Positions 53,809 to 64,000 of a stretch of 64,000 bases of DNA are shown one piece after another. The stretch's first letter is position 1. Each line of letters begins with the position of its first letter. This stretch comes from Rhabditoides inermis. Its lineage: Eukaryota; Nematoda; Chromadorea; Rhabditida; Rhabditidae. The position numbers and the translations under genes were made by a program. The notes under the pieces are model-generated. The model was not told the origin of the DNA. It searched no databases and saw only the letters and a program-made list of their open reading frames with translations. The DNA lies in NCBI GenBank assembly GCA_963966185.1, contig CAWZYM010000436.1, forward strand, positions 1 through 64,000. Reading direction: 5' to 3'.

Positions 53809-54969
53809 TTAAATGAACTTAAGTCCACGCACAACATCTGAGATCGGTTCCACCCTCTGTTCGCGAGCCAGTTTCAGGCACTCCAGTTGGAGCTTGAAGC
53901 GTAGCAGCTTGTTGGTCACTTCATCTGAAAAAGTCATGTATTTGTCAACATGAGGAAACGAAACTATAATAAACCCAAACGAAAAAGAAACAAATAAACA
54001 TACCAGGAGTGGACTGTTTGACCGCACACACGAGTGAGCTTGCCGAGCTCGCGGGTACTGCAACTCGTTCGACGCGCATCTCCTACAATATTAATTTATC
54101 AATAAAACAAAATTCGATTACCTTGATTTGCATCGGGCTCTGCTCCACAGACACCGGCCCTACCTCCTTCGCGACGGGATCCTGGTGCTTCGTGATCACG
54201 GGACGAACCTACAACGTTCAACTCAGTCCAGGCTACCGTAACCCACGATATGGTCAAATATTACAAAACAAACTTCATTAAAGTTGATTCTCAAAAAATT
54301 TCACCTGTTTCATGTTCCTGTCCTGTTCGTCCTCATTGTCGGATCCAACGAAGACAATCTTGTCGTCGTCGAAGTCAACAGACTCCTTGCGTCTCGTCTT
54401 CACCTTCTCCGGACTGGGTGTGAGATCGACGCTTTTTCTCTTCATTCCGGACGCGAGAGTCGATGCTGCCGAAGAACCACCCTTTGCGGGTGCGTGATTC
54501 ATCTCATCCTCCCAACTGTCGATGTGAATGTTGGTGTGATCGGGACCACACGAGTCGTGAATGATCCGCCGGCGCTGAAATTTCATATTTCGAATCTATA
54601 TGGAAGAACAAGACGAAATTTACCTACCAACCTTGACATAGAGAGCGATGTGTGACAGGTAGTTCCGCTTTATTTTGCCGACCTCAGCCTCGAACTCCGG
54701 TCCCTCCAGAGAAGTGAAGTCATTCACGTCATTCCCCACGGACGCCAGATACTGCACGAATCTGATCATGTTGGGAGTCTTAAAGTTCTCCTTCTCTTTC
54801 TGCGCCTGAAAACAACATCATCCACATCAAGCTGACCGTTCATGACACTGACCTTCATGACACTCCAAAACCTGGCGATAGTACTTAGACAGGCAATGTT
54901 CTCCGTACCAGTTATGTCGACGTTAAGAGGATTTTTAACCAAAGATACTAGAGATTTGAGCGATGTCAT
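53809..54969 (-). CDS. Unrecognised nuclear-like protein, 6 exons
   Basis: Exons 54969-54853, 54805-54632, 54574-54305, 54208-54122, 54082-54004 and 53924-53809 join in phase into 280 residues ending in TAA. The N-terminal 97 residues look folded and helical (SLVSLVKNPLNVDITG; IRFVQYLASVGNDVND; VGKIKRNYLSHIALYVK). The centre is disordered and charged with a basic, SP-containing stretch (MKRKSVDLTPSPEKVKTRRK) that would fit a nuclear localisation signal and proline-directed phosphorylation. The C-terminal exon is a coiled-coil-like helix (LLRFKLQLECLKLAREQR). Same strand as its downstream neighbour. Function not assigned. Confidence 0.7.
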
Positions 54970-55061
54970 TGCAACTACAAAATTTCATCACAAACATTGA
55001 CAACACATCATAAAAAACAGCAAAATTAGAACAATAACAGGCAAACAAGTCAAAACCATGA

Positions 55062-55340
55062 CAAAATCGGAATCAGCTGTTTCGATCGCGACCGGTATGT
55101 GGGGCCCAATATTTATACGGGGCGCCCGCGGTGAGCGCAATGCTGCTAAGAGTCGTATTTGAAAAGAAGTTTGTATTTCTGCGTAGTATTTTGTAACACG
55201 TTCGGTGGACATGACAACAATTCTTGTCAGTGTGAAATTGCAATGCAAGATTTCTTGCTTTTTGCAAGAATTCTTGCAAAATACAACGATTCTTGCATTG
55301 CAACGGGGTATTGCATCGATGTTAGGTCAGCCCCAATAAA
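55062..55340 (-). repeat. Dispersed repeat R2, copy 2 (inverted)
   Basis: Inverted copy of 49445-49720, including the TTGCAAGAATTCTTGCAA palindrome. It starts about 95 bp upstream of the start codon of the 53809-54969 gene, so it may form part of that gene's promoter region. Confidence 0.85.
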
Positions 55341-55351
55341 ATAAATAAAAA

Positions 55352-55467
55352 TATTGCAACCATAAATGTTTATTTCTTCCCATTTGAATCGCGTTAAATT
55401 GACTGTTGCTCATCTACGAGAATGTACCCCATCCCTTTCAGTTTGCTTGAAGTCTGGTAGTAGAGCT
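55352..55467. repeat. Dispersed repeat R3 copy
   Basis: Shares ATTGCAACCATAAATGTTTA, GAGAATGTACCCCAT and TGAAGTCTGGTAGTAGAG (one change) with 47240-47362. It abuts repeat R2 copy 2. Confidence 0.75.
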
Positions 55468-55499
55468 AGAGACCATGCGAACCCAATTGGTTCGCCCTA

Positions 55500-56233
55500 T
55501 TCAGTCCTTTCTTGCTTTTCTCCGAGTGTGGTTTCCATGTGACGTAGAACCAATCGTCTGAACACGCGTATGCGCAATGCAACTGGAACTGTTACTCTCA
55601 CGTTTGTTCCCGCCTTCTCCTCTGAACTCGTCGACTCGAATCAATTGTGGGAATGGTCCGATTCCATATATGTTGTTCAGTGCGTATCCGATGAATCCGA
55701 CTTTTCTCTGACACGGAGGGTCTCCTGGCTGATCTCTGTGTCCTTCGGGTTTAATACGCGTCGTCCTTTCTAAACTTGTTCGCATATCATTTGATATGGG
55801 CAAAGTAGCCTACCACATCGATAGAGATACCACTTCACCAGTTTACTCATGACCTGTGCGGAAGCGCCATTCTCCTGCATGTATTTCTTGCCCTCCTCAG
55901 ATATCAAATATCCCAGATCCATACCTTAAATATACTATCTATATTAATATCGGCACATTCACCACTGACCTTCCCAGCTTGTTTTCGATGTCACTCGACA
56001 CACTGCAATGAAAAGTCGTTCATTGCAATCGACAACGTAATCGACTATGACTCACTGTTCAAATGTGAAGGGACTGCCTTTTGCCAGTGACTCGCACTCA
56101 TCCCTATGTTGAACATTCACGTAGCATTTTCCCTAAATAATTTATAATTAAAAGTACTTACTACTTCCATTGCTCACCATAAGAAAAACAGTAGGCTTGG
56201 GAATGGTATGACATGTGAGGTAGAGACGATTGT
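55500..56233 (-). CDS. Possible multi-exon gene, unrecognised
   Basis: Splice-bounded open segments on the - strand: 56233-56178 (RLYLTCHTIPKPTVFLM), 56134-56062 region (GKCYVNVQHRDECESLAKGS), about 56006-55973, 55924-55815 (MDLGYLISEEGKKYMQENGA; then SKLVKWYLYRC), and a segment below 55790. The first two join in phase, but the short third exon reads into a stop in the fourth with the obvious sites, so the model is incomplete or the gene is broken. No start was found. Confidence 0.3.
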
Positions 56234-56384
56234 CTGAAACAATGCGTACTGAAGGTACTGTGGCGCTTAATTTTCACAGGATAAACAATAGAAACACGAA
56301 ATAATGAAAGAAGAGGCGAGAGAACGGTGATTTCTCGCTATTTCATATTTCATTATCCACACGCTTATCAAAGGAGCTAGAAGC

Positions 56385-56452
56385 GCGAATTCGAACTTGC
56401 TTATCCGCCAAAAGTCTTATCGGAAAGTTGAGCTATGTATGTGTGACTCTCG
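56385..56452 (-). repeat. tRNA-like sequence
   Basis: On the - strand ACATAGCTCAACTTTCCGAT then AAGTTCGAATTC, spaced like boxes A and B but diverged. No stem pairing supports a functional tRNA. Confidence 0.35.
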
Positions 56453-56495
56453 TCGATTTGAGGTTGTAAGGTTATGTCATGACCAGTCAGAGTCG

Positions 56496-56795
56496 CGCCT
56501 ACGGCGCTCCTCCTCTTGGTTGTAGTAGGTGGGGCTTAAAAATAGTGCAAACCCGGCGCGTCTCACATGCTAGCTCCGACCTGGGGTACTTAGAGAGCGC
56601 CGCATCAGCGTCACTTAAAATCGGCAAAAAATGAAAATACCCACTCGCCTACGGCGCTCCTCCTCTTGGTTGTAGTAGGTGGGGCTTAAAAATAGTGCAA
56701 ACCCGGCGCGTCTCACATGCTAGCTCCGACCTGGGGTACTTAGAGAGCGCCGCATCAGCGTCACTTAAAATCGGCAAAAAATGAAAATACCCACT
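56496..56795. repeat. Perfect tandem duplication of a 150-bp unit
   Basis: 56496-56645 and 56646-56795 appear identical base for base. Each unit contains GTGCAAACCCGGCGCGTCTC and GCGCCGCATCAGCGTCACTT. A diverged third copy of these blocks lies at about 57118-57240. Confidence 0.92.
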
Positions 56796-56937
56796 AGCTT
56801 CCCCATGGTGGGTCCGGGCACGAAAATTTCAAATGGATGATACGGTAACTAAGAGCTTCCATAAATTGATAAGAAATGACCGTCATTTCTTTTCGATAAA
56901 CGCAGTGTGGTCGCTCAAAATTAGCTGCCCGCAATCA

Positions 56938-57006
56938 TCGCGTCTATGGCGCAACTGGTTAAAGTTTCGCCTGACAATCACGGGTTGCGGGTTCGGATCC
57001 GCTGAT
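56938..57006 (+). repeat. tRNA-like (SINE head) sequence
   Basis: CTATGGCGCAACTGGTTAAA (box A-like) and GCGGGTTCGGATCCGC (T-arm-like) in tRNA spacing. The acceptor stem is not evident. The downstream part, with ACAGACAGACGGACGGACAG at about 57239-57258, could be the SINE tail. Confidence 0.5.
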
Positions 57007-57376
57007 GAGTTTTTAAATAACTCATTCGCTACAGTCAGCCTGCCTGCGAATCATAACACGTGTAGAATTCAGTCAATCATTTGGGATTTTTGTCCACTTT
57101 ACCAGTCGGAGTCGCTCCTCCTCCTGGTATGCGGGGATAATTTCGCTATCACATGCCCTCGCTGAAGAAAGTGCAAACCCGGCGCGTATCACACGCTGGC
57201 GGCGGGTGGGCTATATAAGCGGCGCATGAGCGTCACTTACAGACAGACGGACGGACAGGCCGTTTTCTATAAATTATGATCAGGATAGTGATGCAGTTCG
57301 ATTCCCCTCGCGGGCAATTGTTCTACCGAATTCCACTACCTCCTGGTGGGGCGCGTGAACCCACTCTCACCCTCTG

Positions 57377-58224
57377 ACAAGAAATGGCAACAGGTTACTC
57401 CCCACAACTCGCTATGTTATGATGGAATCTCGTAGGCATGCCCCATTCCAAGCCCTAGCCAAAATTAAAAACCAAGCCCTAGCCAAAATTAAAAATCTCG
57501 GAGAGCACCGGAAGCGTCTTAATTAGTCACCGGAAGTTCACGTGCATTTCTATGCTCGATAGGTCATTGCGCATGACATCCCGCAATGCGAACAGCGAAA
57601 CATCTCAGAATTAGTGACGACCAAGGTACGGTCCCTGTCGGTGCAAAACGCTTTGCCGAATTTGAAACACATTTTACGAGAGAGAAAAAAAAAACCTAAG
57701 TATGGGATCATATACAAAAAAAAACTTTTTCAGAAGATATTTGAATTATTTAAAGATACTCGTGTGCTTCATTGTGGAAGATTGATGACAGGATGACTAA
57801 TTTTCCCGCTTCACAGTCGATTTATGCTCTGATAGTGCAAGTAAGATTAAAGTCGAAAAACCAATCGAAGATCAAAACTCAACCATTTTTCATTTATGAT
57901 GTAAAGACTTGATGCAAAAATGTGTTTCAAATTCGGCAAAACGTTTTGCACCGACAGGGACCGTACCTTGGTCGTCACTAATTCTGAGAGTTAGTTCACT
58001 AGCCACTAGGCCGCCGAACCGTTGTTTCCCTGTTCGCATTTCGGGATGTCATGCACAATGACCTATCGCGCATAGAAATGCACGTGAACTTCCGGTGACT
58101 AATTAAGACACTTCCGGTGCTCTCCGAGATTTTTTATTTTGGCTAGGGCTTGGTATGGGGCATGCCTACAAGATTCCATCATAACATAGCGAGTTGTGGG
58201 GGGTGACCTGTTGCCATTTGCTTG
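57377..58224. mobile_element. Palindromic (foldback) element C
   Basis: Arms 57377-57675 and 57916-58224 are inverted copies around a 240-bp centre. The right arm includes a tRNA-like segment near 57985-58020 (CACTAGCCACTAGGCCGCCG), absent from the left arm; the left arm has a 24-bp internal duplication (AAGCCCTAGCCAAAATTAAA). The ends read GAAATGGCAACAGGTTACTC and its inverse with small changes. Confidence 0.85.
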
Positions 58225-59311
58225 TGAGAGCCCTACCATCGGCGGCGGCAGTCTTTCAAGATCTTCTACCACGCCTCGCATCCGGAACTGGTCACTTCGC
58301 GATGTTCACGCCCATCTACCATGAACAGTCCGGACTCGCGCCGCACTGTTCCAGCCAAGGAGCCCCAATTTTCCATTGTGTGTGCTTCCAGATAACCAGA
58401 TAGCAGTTTCTATCATGCTAACATTGTATGTCGGAATCAGGCTGATAAACAAACATAGTGATGCAGTAACACTCAAGGTTCATGAACCATGATATGCCGG
58501 TTTGATTTTTCGTGTGTGCAAACAGTTTTCCTACTTGATTTTTGATCAACCTTAGTTATATTAGGACTCACAGTATTTTTGGCTGCTGGTTTTTGCTCCA
58601 GAAAAGAAGATGAGAAGGAGGAGCAGGAGCAGGAGTTCCCGTGGAGAGGACATCCTGTTCGAATGTGTCTCCCGGATCTTTCGCGGCTTATGAATACGTC
58701 TCGTGGGCGTTGAAAATGTCCAGTGGGCAATGAAAACCCGATAAAATGATATTATTTGCTTCCGAAACGGTACATGATGTTTGTTTCCCACTGTAACGGT
58801 AGTCGAAATCACACAAAAAATTGCATTGGTTTATGATTTTTGAAACATAAAACGACACCCACCCTACACCGTCTTTTAACAATGAAATGGCCACCAGAAC
58901 ACATTTTATGTCTCGTTCCCGAAACGGCGGATCTATGCGATAGTGACATCAACGAATAATCGAGACATTGTGTTTCATGTCCCGGGTTTGTGCTCAGAAC
59001 TGACTTCTATGATGTGCTTGTCTCCAAATAGCTTGTGCAAACTGAGCTGATCGCACTAATCTTGACATCTTAGCAATCCAAGATGAGGTTGAGAGGATTA
59101 CTGAACCAACTAATCCAATATATTTCGTGCAATAAAATAGTTTTCAAAAAAAAGATTTTTCGTCGGATGACGAACTTTGAGTTGTGCGGTGAAATTCCGC
59201 TCCCACTGATGAATGCAACATCCATCGAGAAAACAACTCGTTGAAGCTAATTAAAAAAAAGCATACTTGTCGATGAAGTGAAACAAACACTGTAACACTA
59301 ACTTACAGATG
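58225..59311. other. Region without recognised genes
   Basis: About 1.1 kb, AT-rich. Scattered short frames only; none has splice or homology support. Confidence 0.5.
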
Positions 59312-60398
59312 TGGCCAGGCACACGGCCCAATGTTGCCGATGTTGCCATTGTTGCCACTTTTGGCAACATGGCTGTAACTCAGCTCAAAGTTGAGTAATC
59401 GTTTCGTTATTAGGCTCGATTGAAAGCTGGTGATGTCATCTACTTGACTGTAACGTCTTTCAAACCGATATCACACTTTCAGATGGAGTCGAAATCTCTG
59501 ATCGACACCCTCATTCGCCCCAGTGTGCGCAACTTGAATTAGACGAGAGCGGCGGAGAGGCGCTGATTGCGGGTAATCGATTACCAATGAGCGGTCTAAT
59601 GAACTCAGAGGATTTTGATTCCATATGAGAGTCTGATATCGACATGAAAGACATTATAGATTATAGGCCGTCTCCCGTTTATCGTACGGCAGTCATTTCT
59701 CAGAATATTTACCAGACATCATTTGAGGCATTAATAGCCCGTTATCGGCCTGCGCAAGACCATTCGACCGCGCAATTCGCTAGCTTGGCGGTCTATAATT
59801 AGGGAAATAAGGGTCATTTGCAAGTCAAATAAAGCAAAGTTTTCCACCTTTTGGAGTTAATAACTCGTTCAGAAATATCGAATTTTGATGAAATTTGCAC
59901 ACTTGGTCCGAGAGGTATTCTTCACAGGGCCTGTTTCTTAGAATTTAGAGTTTCGACTTGCCTTTCTCAATTTAGCACAAAAGCCGACTTTTACAGACCA
60001 TTTGTAGGTGAAATCTATAAAACTTAATAACTCTCTTCAAAAGTGATCGCACAGCAACCAGTTTTTTGAAGGATATACCCCAACGGTGTCCCAAGAGGAC
60101 CTGTTTTTCGAATTTTTGAGTTTCGATCGATTTCACACAGTTCTGAGTTCTGATACAAAATGCTCCGAAATGGGAGAAATCGCATCAAATCGTCGTCATT
60201 TCGCATCGGTCTGGTTCGCCAGCGATAATGCCGTACGATGAAAATAGGGGCTGGCCTATACAGTCGAGTAGATGACATCACCAGCTTTCAATCGAGCCCA
60301 ATAACGAGACGATTACTCAACTTTGAGCTAAGTTACAGCCATGTTGCAAAAGTGGCAACAATGGCAACATCGGCAACATCGGGCCGTGTGCCTGGCCA
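59312..60398. mobile_element. Nested palindromic element D
   Basis: Outer inverted arms 59312-59452 and 60259-60398 (about 140 bp; GGCCAGGCACACGGCCC and its inverse, with repeated ATGTTGCC words) enclose about 200 bp and then a ~600-bp element with TATAGGCC termini. Both layers lack a transposase frame. Confidence 0.8.
59662..60260. mobile_element. ~600-bp TIR element, relative of the ORAI-intron element
   Basis: Termini TATAGGCCGTCTCCC..ATCGTACGGCA and the inverse TGCCGTACGAT..GGGGCTGGCCTATA. Size (599 bp) and terminal pattern match 29849-30456 (608 bp). Internal words such as AAATTTGCACACTTGGTCC differ from that copy. Confidence 0.75.
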
Positions 60399-60592
60399 AA
60401 TATGTATATAATCACTAGTCTTAGAGATCAACGATAAATCAAGACTCGAGATATCATATTCCGGGAGTGTATGTATGTACTCAGATCTCAGAACTGCCTT
60501 CGGTGATGATTGTTTCCGAACAGCTTGGGTAAGCTGATCTGATCTAATGATCTTGACACAAATGTAAACATATTGGGGGCATGTTAGCTAGT

Positions 60593-60593
<1 letters not shown>

Positions 60594-60655
<62 letters not shown>
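60594..60655. repeat. Compound (GCC)n(GTC)n microsatellite, left of inverted pair
   Basis: Pure GCC then GTC triplets flanked by GCATGTTAGCTAGTGC. The same compound array with the same flank occurs inverted at 61391-61450. Confidence 0.95.
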
Positions 60656-60750
60656 TCGGTGTCATTTTTTTTCTTGTCAGTAGTATTTAGCGTCAAAATA
60701 CAATTTTGGAACGCACATCCAAGGTATTGCATGGTCAATATTCCCAAACG

Positions 60751-60981
60751 ATGACGACGCTGGACGACCACGAGGACACGGCCCGGCGTCGCTCATTTGT
60801 ACTGACCAGTGAGCCCAGACGCACGCAACGCATCAGTTCCGCGTCGCGGTTGGCTCAAGGAACAAAATCTGCGAGGAACACATCACTGGCCGCGCTTGCC
60901 ACTAAGACACAAAAATACATCAGCAGTCTCTCAGAAGTCTCAGAAATCGACAATGATGATGAGCTTAATTTTATTCAACAT
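60751..60981 (+). CDS. Possible first exon, Ser/Thr/Arg-rich protein
   Basis: ATG at 60751 opens 77 residues (MTTLDDHEDTARRRSFVLTS, then SSASRLAQGTKSARNTSLAA, then acidic SEVSEIDNDDELNF) ending at a GTGAGA donor. Composition is typical of a disordered N-terminus. It lies between the two inverted compound microsatellites. No partner exon or homologue was found. Confidence 0.3.
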
Positions 60982-61390
60982 GTGAGACGCGTTGCGTGTG
61001 CGTGTGCGTGAGTTTAGATTCACTCGAATCAGTGAACGCGCGCCGGGCCGGCCCGTGGAGGAGGAATAGGAAGAAGAAGTGAATGTGGTAATACGATTGA
61101 CATACTTGTTTAACAACATCATTTATGATGTATACAGATGAAAAAGGTTTACATTGGAAATTGAAAGTATGTTCTATTGTATACCTCCTGTCGCGATCAA
61201 ATCATTTTTCAATTGTTCGTCCTAGCCAATTGTCAGAAGTGCCGATTTCAAAACTGTTAGAAACGTCGCTTTTTGCGTAACTCATATCTATCTTTTCTCG
61301 AGTATGCGACACTTATAACACTGGTGTCAGAAATACAGCGACAATTTAACACTCTTCAAACAGTATGCGAAAAAGCAACACTTCTAACAG

Positions 61391-61392
61391 CG

Positions 61393-61435
<43 letters not shown>

Positions 61436-61450
61436 GCGGCGGCGGCGGCG
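61391..61450. repeat. Compound (GAC)n(GGC)n microsatellite, right of inverted pair
   Basis: Reverse-complement counterpart of 60594-60655, followed by GCGCACTATCTAACATGCC. Frames give poly-Asp then poly-Gly. Confidence 0.95.
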
Positions 61451-61954
61451 CACTATCTAACATGCCTCTATTACCTATACAATGTGAGTTTCCGTTTGAG
61501 GGGCGATTATTCCGAAAGTGGTAGCGTGTTGTGTTTTGTTAAACGTTGAGGCTACTTATGTTCCCGTGCTTACCATAATAAACGTAAGTATGTTGTGATA
61601 ATTGTTTAGTGAGCGAGATTTTCCAGAATTTGAGGTTATTTGCAAGGTTCTTCTTGAGGTCGCAAACATACGGTACTATTTACCAAATTATCTCATGTGA
61701 TATGTACATACTCAAAGTACAAGAAACCTGTTGGTGAGATAAAAAGATTAGTTCTCGTTACGTCTCTTAATTTCCCTTGAGGTTGATTAACGCATGAAAC
61801 TTGTTAAAATTAACACACAGGGACCTTGTAAAAAATGTTAGCACGTACATAGCGAGACCGAACCGGCATAGCATGATCCAAAAAGCGTGAGCGTGAGCGT
61901 TACCAGAACACTACAATGTCAGGATGTGGTGAATTCGTATCGACGAGTCGCGCA

Positions 61955-63545
61955 TATAGATCTCTTGGTTACAGAATACTGTCCGATCACAAGCTTTGAC
62001 CATTCGGCCGTCATCCAAATTGACACCCATGTGAGAAACACGTCCATGTGAGTCCATGTGAGTCCATGTGAGAAACACGATTCAGCAAGTAAAGAAGCCG
62101 CTGTGATGGAAGTCACATTGAGTATAAATAAACGAACTTCCGGATTTATACATATTTATGTTGTTTCAGCATTTCGTTTTCATGATTTCCACTATGTTTT
62201 CACACTCTTGTTTTTTTTTCGAGAACCCGGTGCGAGAGGGAAAAGGGGGCGGAGCGTAGAGGAGTCGCGTCCTTCTGGCTGTGCCCTGCCACAGGCGGGC
62301 GACTGCGATGCGATAGCACGTATGACTTCTCTCATTTTAGATCATGAAATCAAAACTGATCAAACTGAAAGTGTTTTCGGTTTGTTACGAACATTTCGAG
62401 CTTCGAAAAGAAGTCGCATAAGGACATAAGAAACTAACACTTGAAAATGCAATCTTTCAGTTTCAGATCAGTCTTTCGTGTCTGTGAAAACTTTGATTAG
62501 TATGTGTTTCATAAACAGTGGAAAACAAAACATTTTCATCACATCTGCTAAATATTTCACTTATACTGCTTACAAGTAGAATTACTTGAAGACTAGTTGA
62601 CTACTAAAAGTACTATCTGATAGCGACCACTGCAGTGTGTGCAGGACAGCAGTGGTGAACATAAAAGCGAGACTGTAAAATTACATGTAATAGAAAAGAC
62701 CTGAAACATAGAGATGTATGAAAAAAAGGAAGAAAAAAAAATTGCGGAAGGTATTAAAACCTAAAGACAGTATCAATCAGCTTTTTTGCGATTTGTATAG
62801 TGAACAAATTAGGAGAAGTGCGGATTTCACATTTACGGTAACAATATTTCGAAACCTAGATTACAAAACGTAACAAATAGACTTTCGATTTTGACAAGCA
62901 TAGTGGGTACATCAGTACAGTTACGAACAATAAGAAGTGTTTCTGGTTTTAAACTACCATAACAAATTTGTACTTTCACTGTGAGTAATGTACATTGAAC
63001 GAGTAATCATCAGTCTTATTATGAAGAGTGACGTTCACTTACTATCAAACGTGATGGAAATATCAAGAAAATGCGCTTCTTTGACATATGTATTGGTTTG
63101 TTCCAACTTCAATTTGCTAGGATTATAAGTATTCAGAAATGAAGAAAGAACAGTTCTTTTCATAGAAAATCAAAATATCATCAACACATCTGAACACCTG
63201 AAATAAACTCTACTGTGATATTTTGTATACAGATAAACAATATGTAAAAACGTAAAAAATCCAAAAGTTTGTTTATCTATACTCAATGTGACTTCTATCA
63301 CATTGGCTTCTTTTCATGCTGAATCGTGTTTCTCACATGTGCACCCGGGTGTCAATTTGAATGATGAAAATGAGATTAAAATATGCTTTTCGGACAAATC
63401 ATGCATGCTGAAATTGATGGTGTTCTTGGTTTTGTTTTAGTTTAATCAGATAACGAGGTATAATCAATGTCACGCTATCACGGCCCGGGCCGGGACGTCA
63501 CGGCCGAATGGTCAGCTTGTGATCGGGACAGTATTTCTATATAAA
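61955..63545. mobile_element. Large inverted-repeat structure E
   Basis: Left arm about 61955-62145 and right arm about 63262-63545 share, inverted, GAATACTGTCCGATCACAAGC-type, CATTCGGCCGT, GTGAGAAACACGATTCAGCA and GTGACTT/AAGTCACATTGAGTATA blocks. The 1.1-kb centre has no recognised gene. The left arm has a small tandem array of GAGTCCATGT. Confidence 0.6.
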
Positions 63546-63784
63546 ATTTGGCGCGTAGTTTGAAATCTTTGTAGCTTCGCACATGCACATGTGTGTAGGT
63601 AACGAGAAATCGCCGTTCTTTCGCGTTTAAAGAAACAGAGGCGTATATCAGAACCGTGTGGTAATGAAATTTTCAAACTCGCACGAAATCACCACGCGCC
63701 GAGGTGCATGTATGTTTTTATCGATCGGCCCCGCGAAAATGGGGCTTCCTGCCAAAACACACATTTGAACGCCTATTTTCGTGT

Positions 63785-63922
63785 GGTAACGGGACGATCT
63801 GTGGTAATTGGTGTGGTAACGCGGTAACAGCCTTGAATCGTTATTTTTTCGTTTGTTTTGCATTCCAATGGGTCAAGTTATGATCCAAAGTCGAAAATAA
63901 TGCGCCACTGTTCCTTTAACTT
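63785..63922. repeat. Dispersed repeat R4, copy 2
   Basis: GGTAACGCGGTAAC, TTGAATCGTT and AATAATGCGCCACTGTTCC blocks match 46600-46735 in order. Confidence 0.65.
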
Positions 63923-64000
63923 ATCTGTTTCGTGTTTGCTCTGGGGCATGCAGAGAGCCTGCGATTTTTTTACCTCCAAAATGGTTATTTAGTGTTCTGA

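Noticed and set aside
61273..61524. 83-residue frame with poly-Asp and poly-Gly
   Set aside because: It is the translation of the (GAC)n(GGC)n microsatellite.
1..64000. CRISPR array, bacterial operon or prophage content
   Set aside because: Genes have spliceosomal introns throughout; the only regular array is an intronic minisatellite with no spacers.

Overview
The window is animal nuclear DNA, most likely from a nematode. Genes are split into many small exons, with acceptors mostly of the form TTTCAG, TTGCAG or CTACAG. Introns are often 50-150 bp but can be swollen by repeats. (GA)n/(CT)n microsatellites are common, and a 308-residue seven-helix receptor with the size and layout of a nematode chemoreceptor opens the window. 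The phylum is an inference; no organism-specific marker was seen. Exon limits were set by hand from splice signals, reading phase and family alignment recalled from knowledge, with no transcript evidence.

Layout. 0.2-3.5 kb (+): seven-helix receptor. 3.9-5.1 kb (-): unrecognised secreted protein. 5.66-16.95 kb (-): complete 29-exon ATP-citrate lyase, 1111 residues. 17-20.3 kb: intergenic. 20.4-24.9 kb (+): globin with a C-terminal extension, a GC-AG intron and a large foldback repeat in one intron. 25-29 kb: a few weak small reading frames and repeats. 29.2-34.6 kb (+): two tandem ORAI store-operated calcium channel genes. 35.2-35.8 kb (+): a free-standing homologue of the cysteine-rich C-terminal domain of P2X7. 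36.3-38.2 kb: unrecognised + exons and a THAP-type zinc finger gene on the - strand, partly overlapping. 40.0-42.9 kb (-): decayed non-LTR retrotransposon. 43.6-44.9 kb (-): Pro/Tyr-rich, acidic-tailed protein. 45.2-46.9 kb (-): secreted galectin-like gene with an in-frame TAG. 50.7-52.3 kb (-): intact nine-exon PIF/Harbinger transposase gene. 52.4-53.6 kb and 53.8-55.0 kb (-): two unrecognised acidic proteins, the first with an intron made almost entirely of a minisatellite. 55.5-64 kb: mostly repeats.

The genes do not form a pathway; ACLY (acetyl-CoA supply), globin and ORAI are independent. The striking part is the repeat content. There are at least three long palindromic elements with tRNA-like box A/box B segments in their arms, a TTAA-flanked piggyBac-type MITE abutting the first ORAI exon, ~600 bp TIR elements, a ~75 bp intronic MITE family starting GCGGTCAGTCTCT, and several dispersed repeats. 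Many lie inside introns and touch splice signals.
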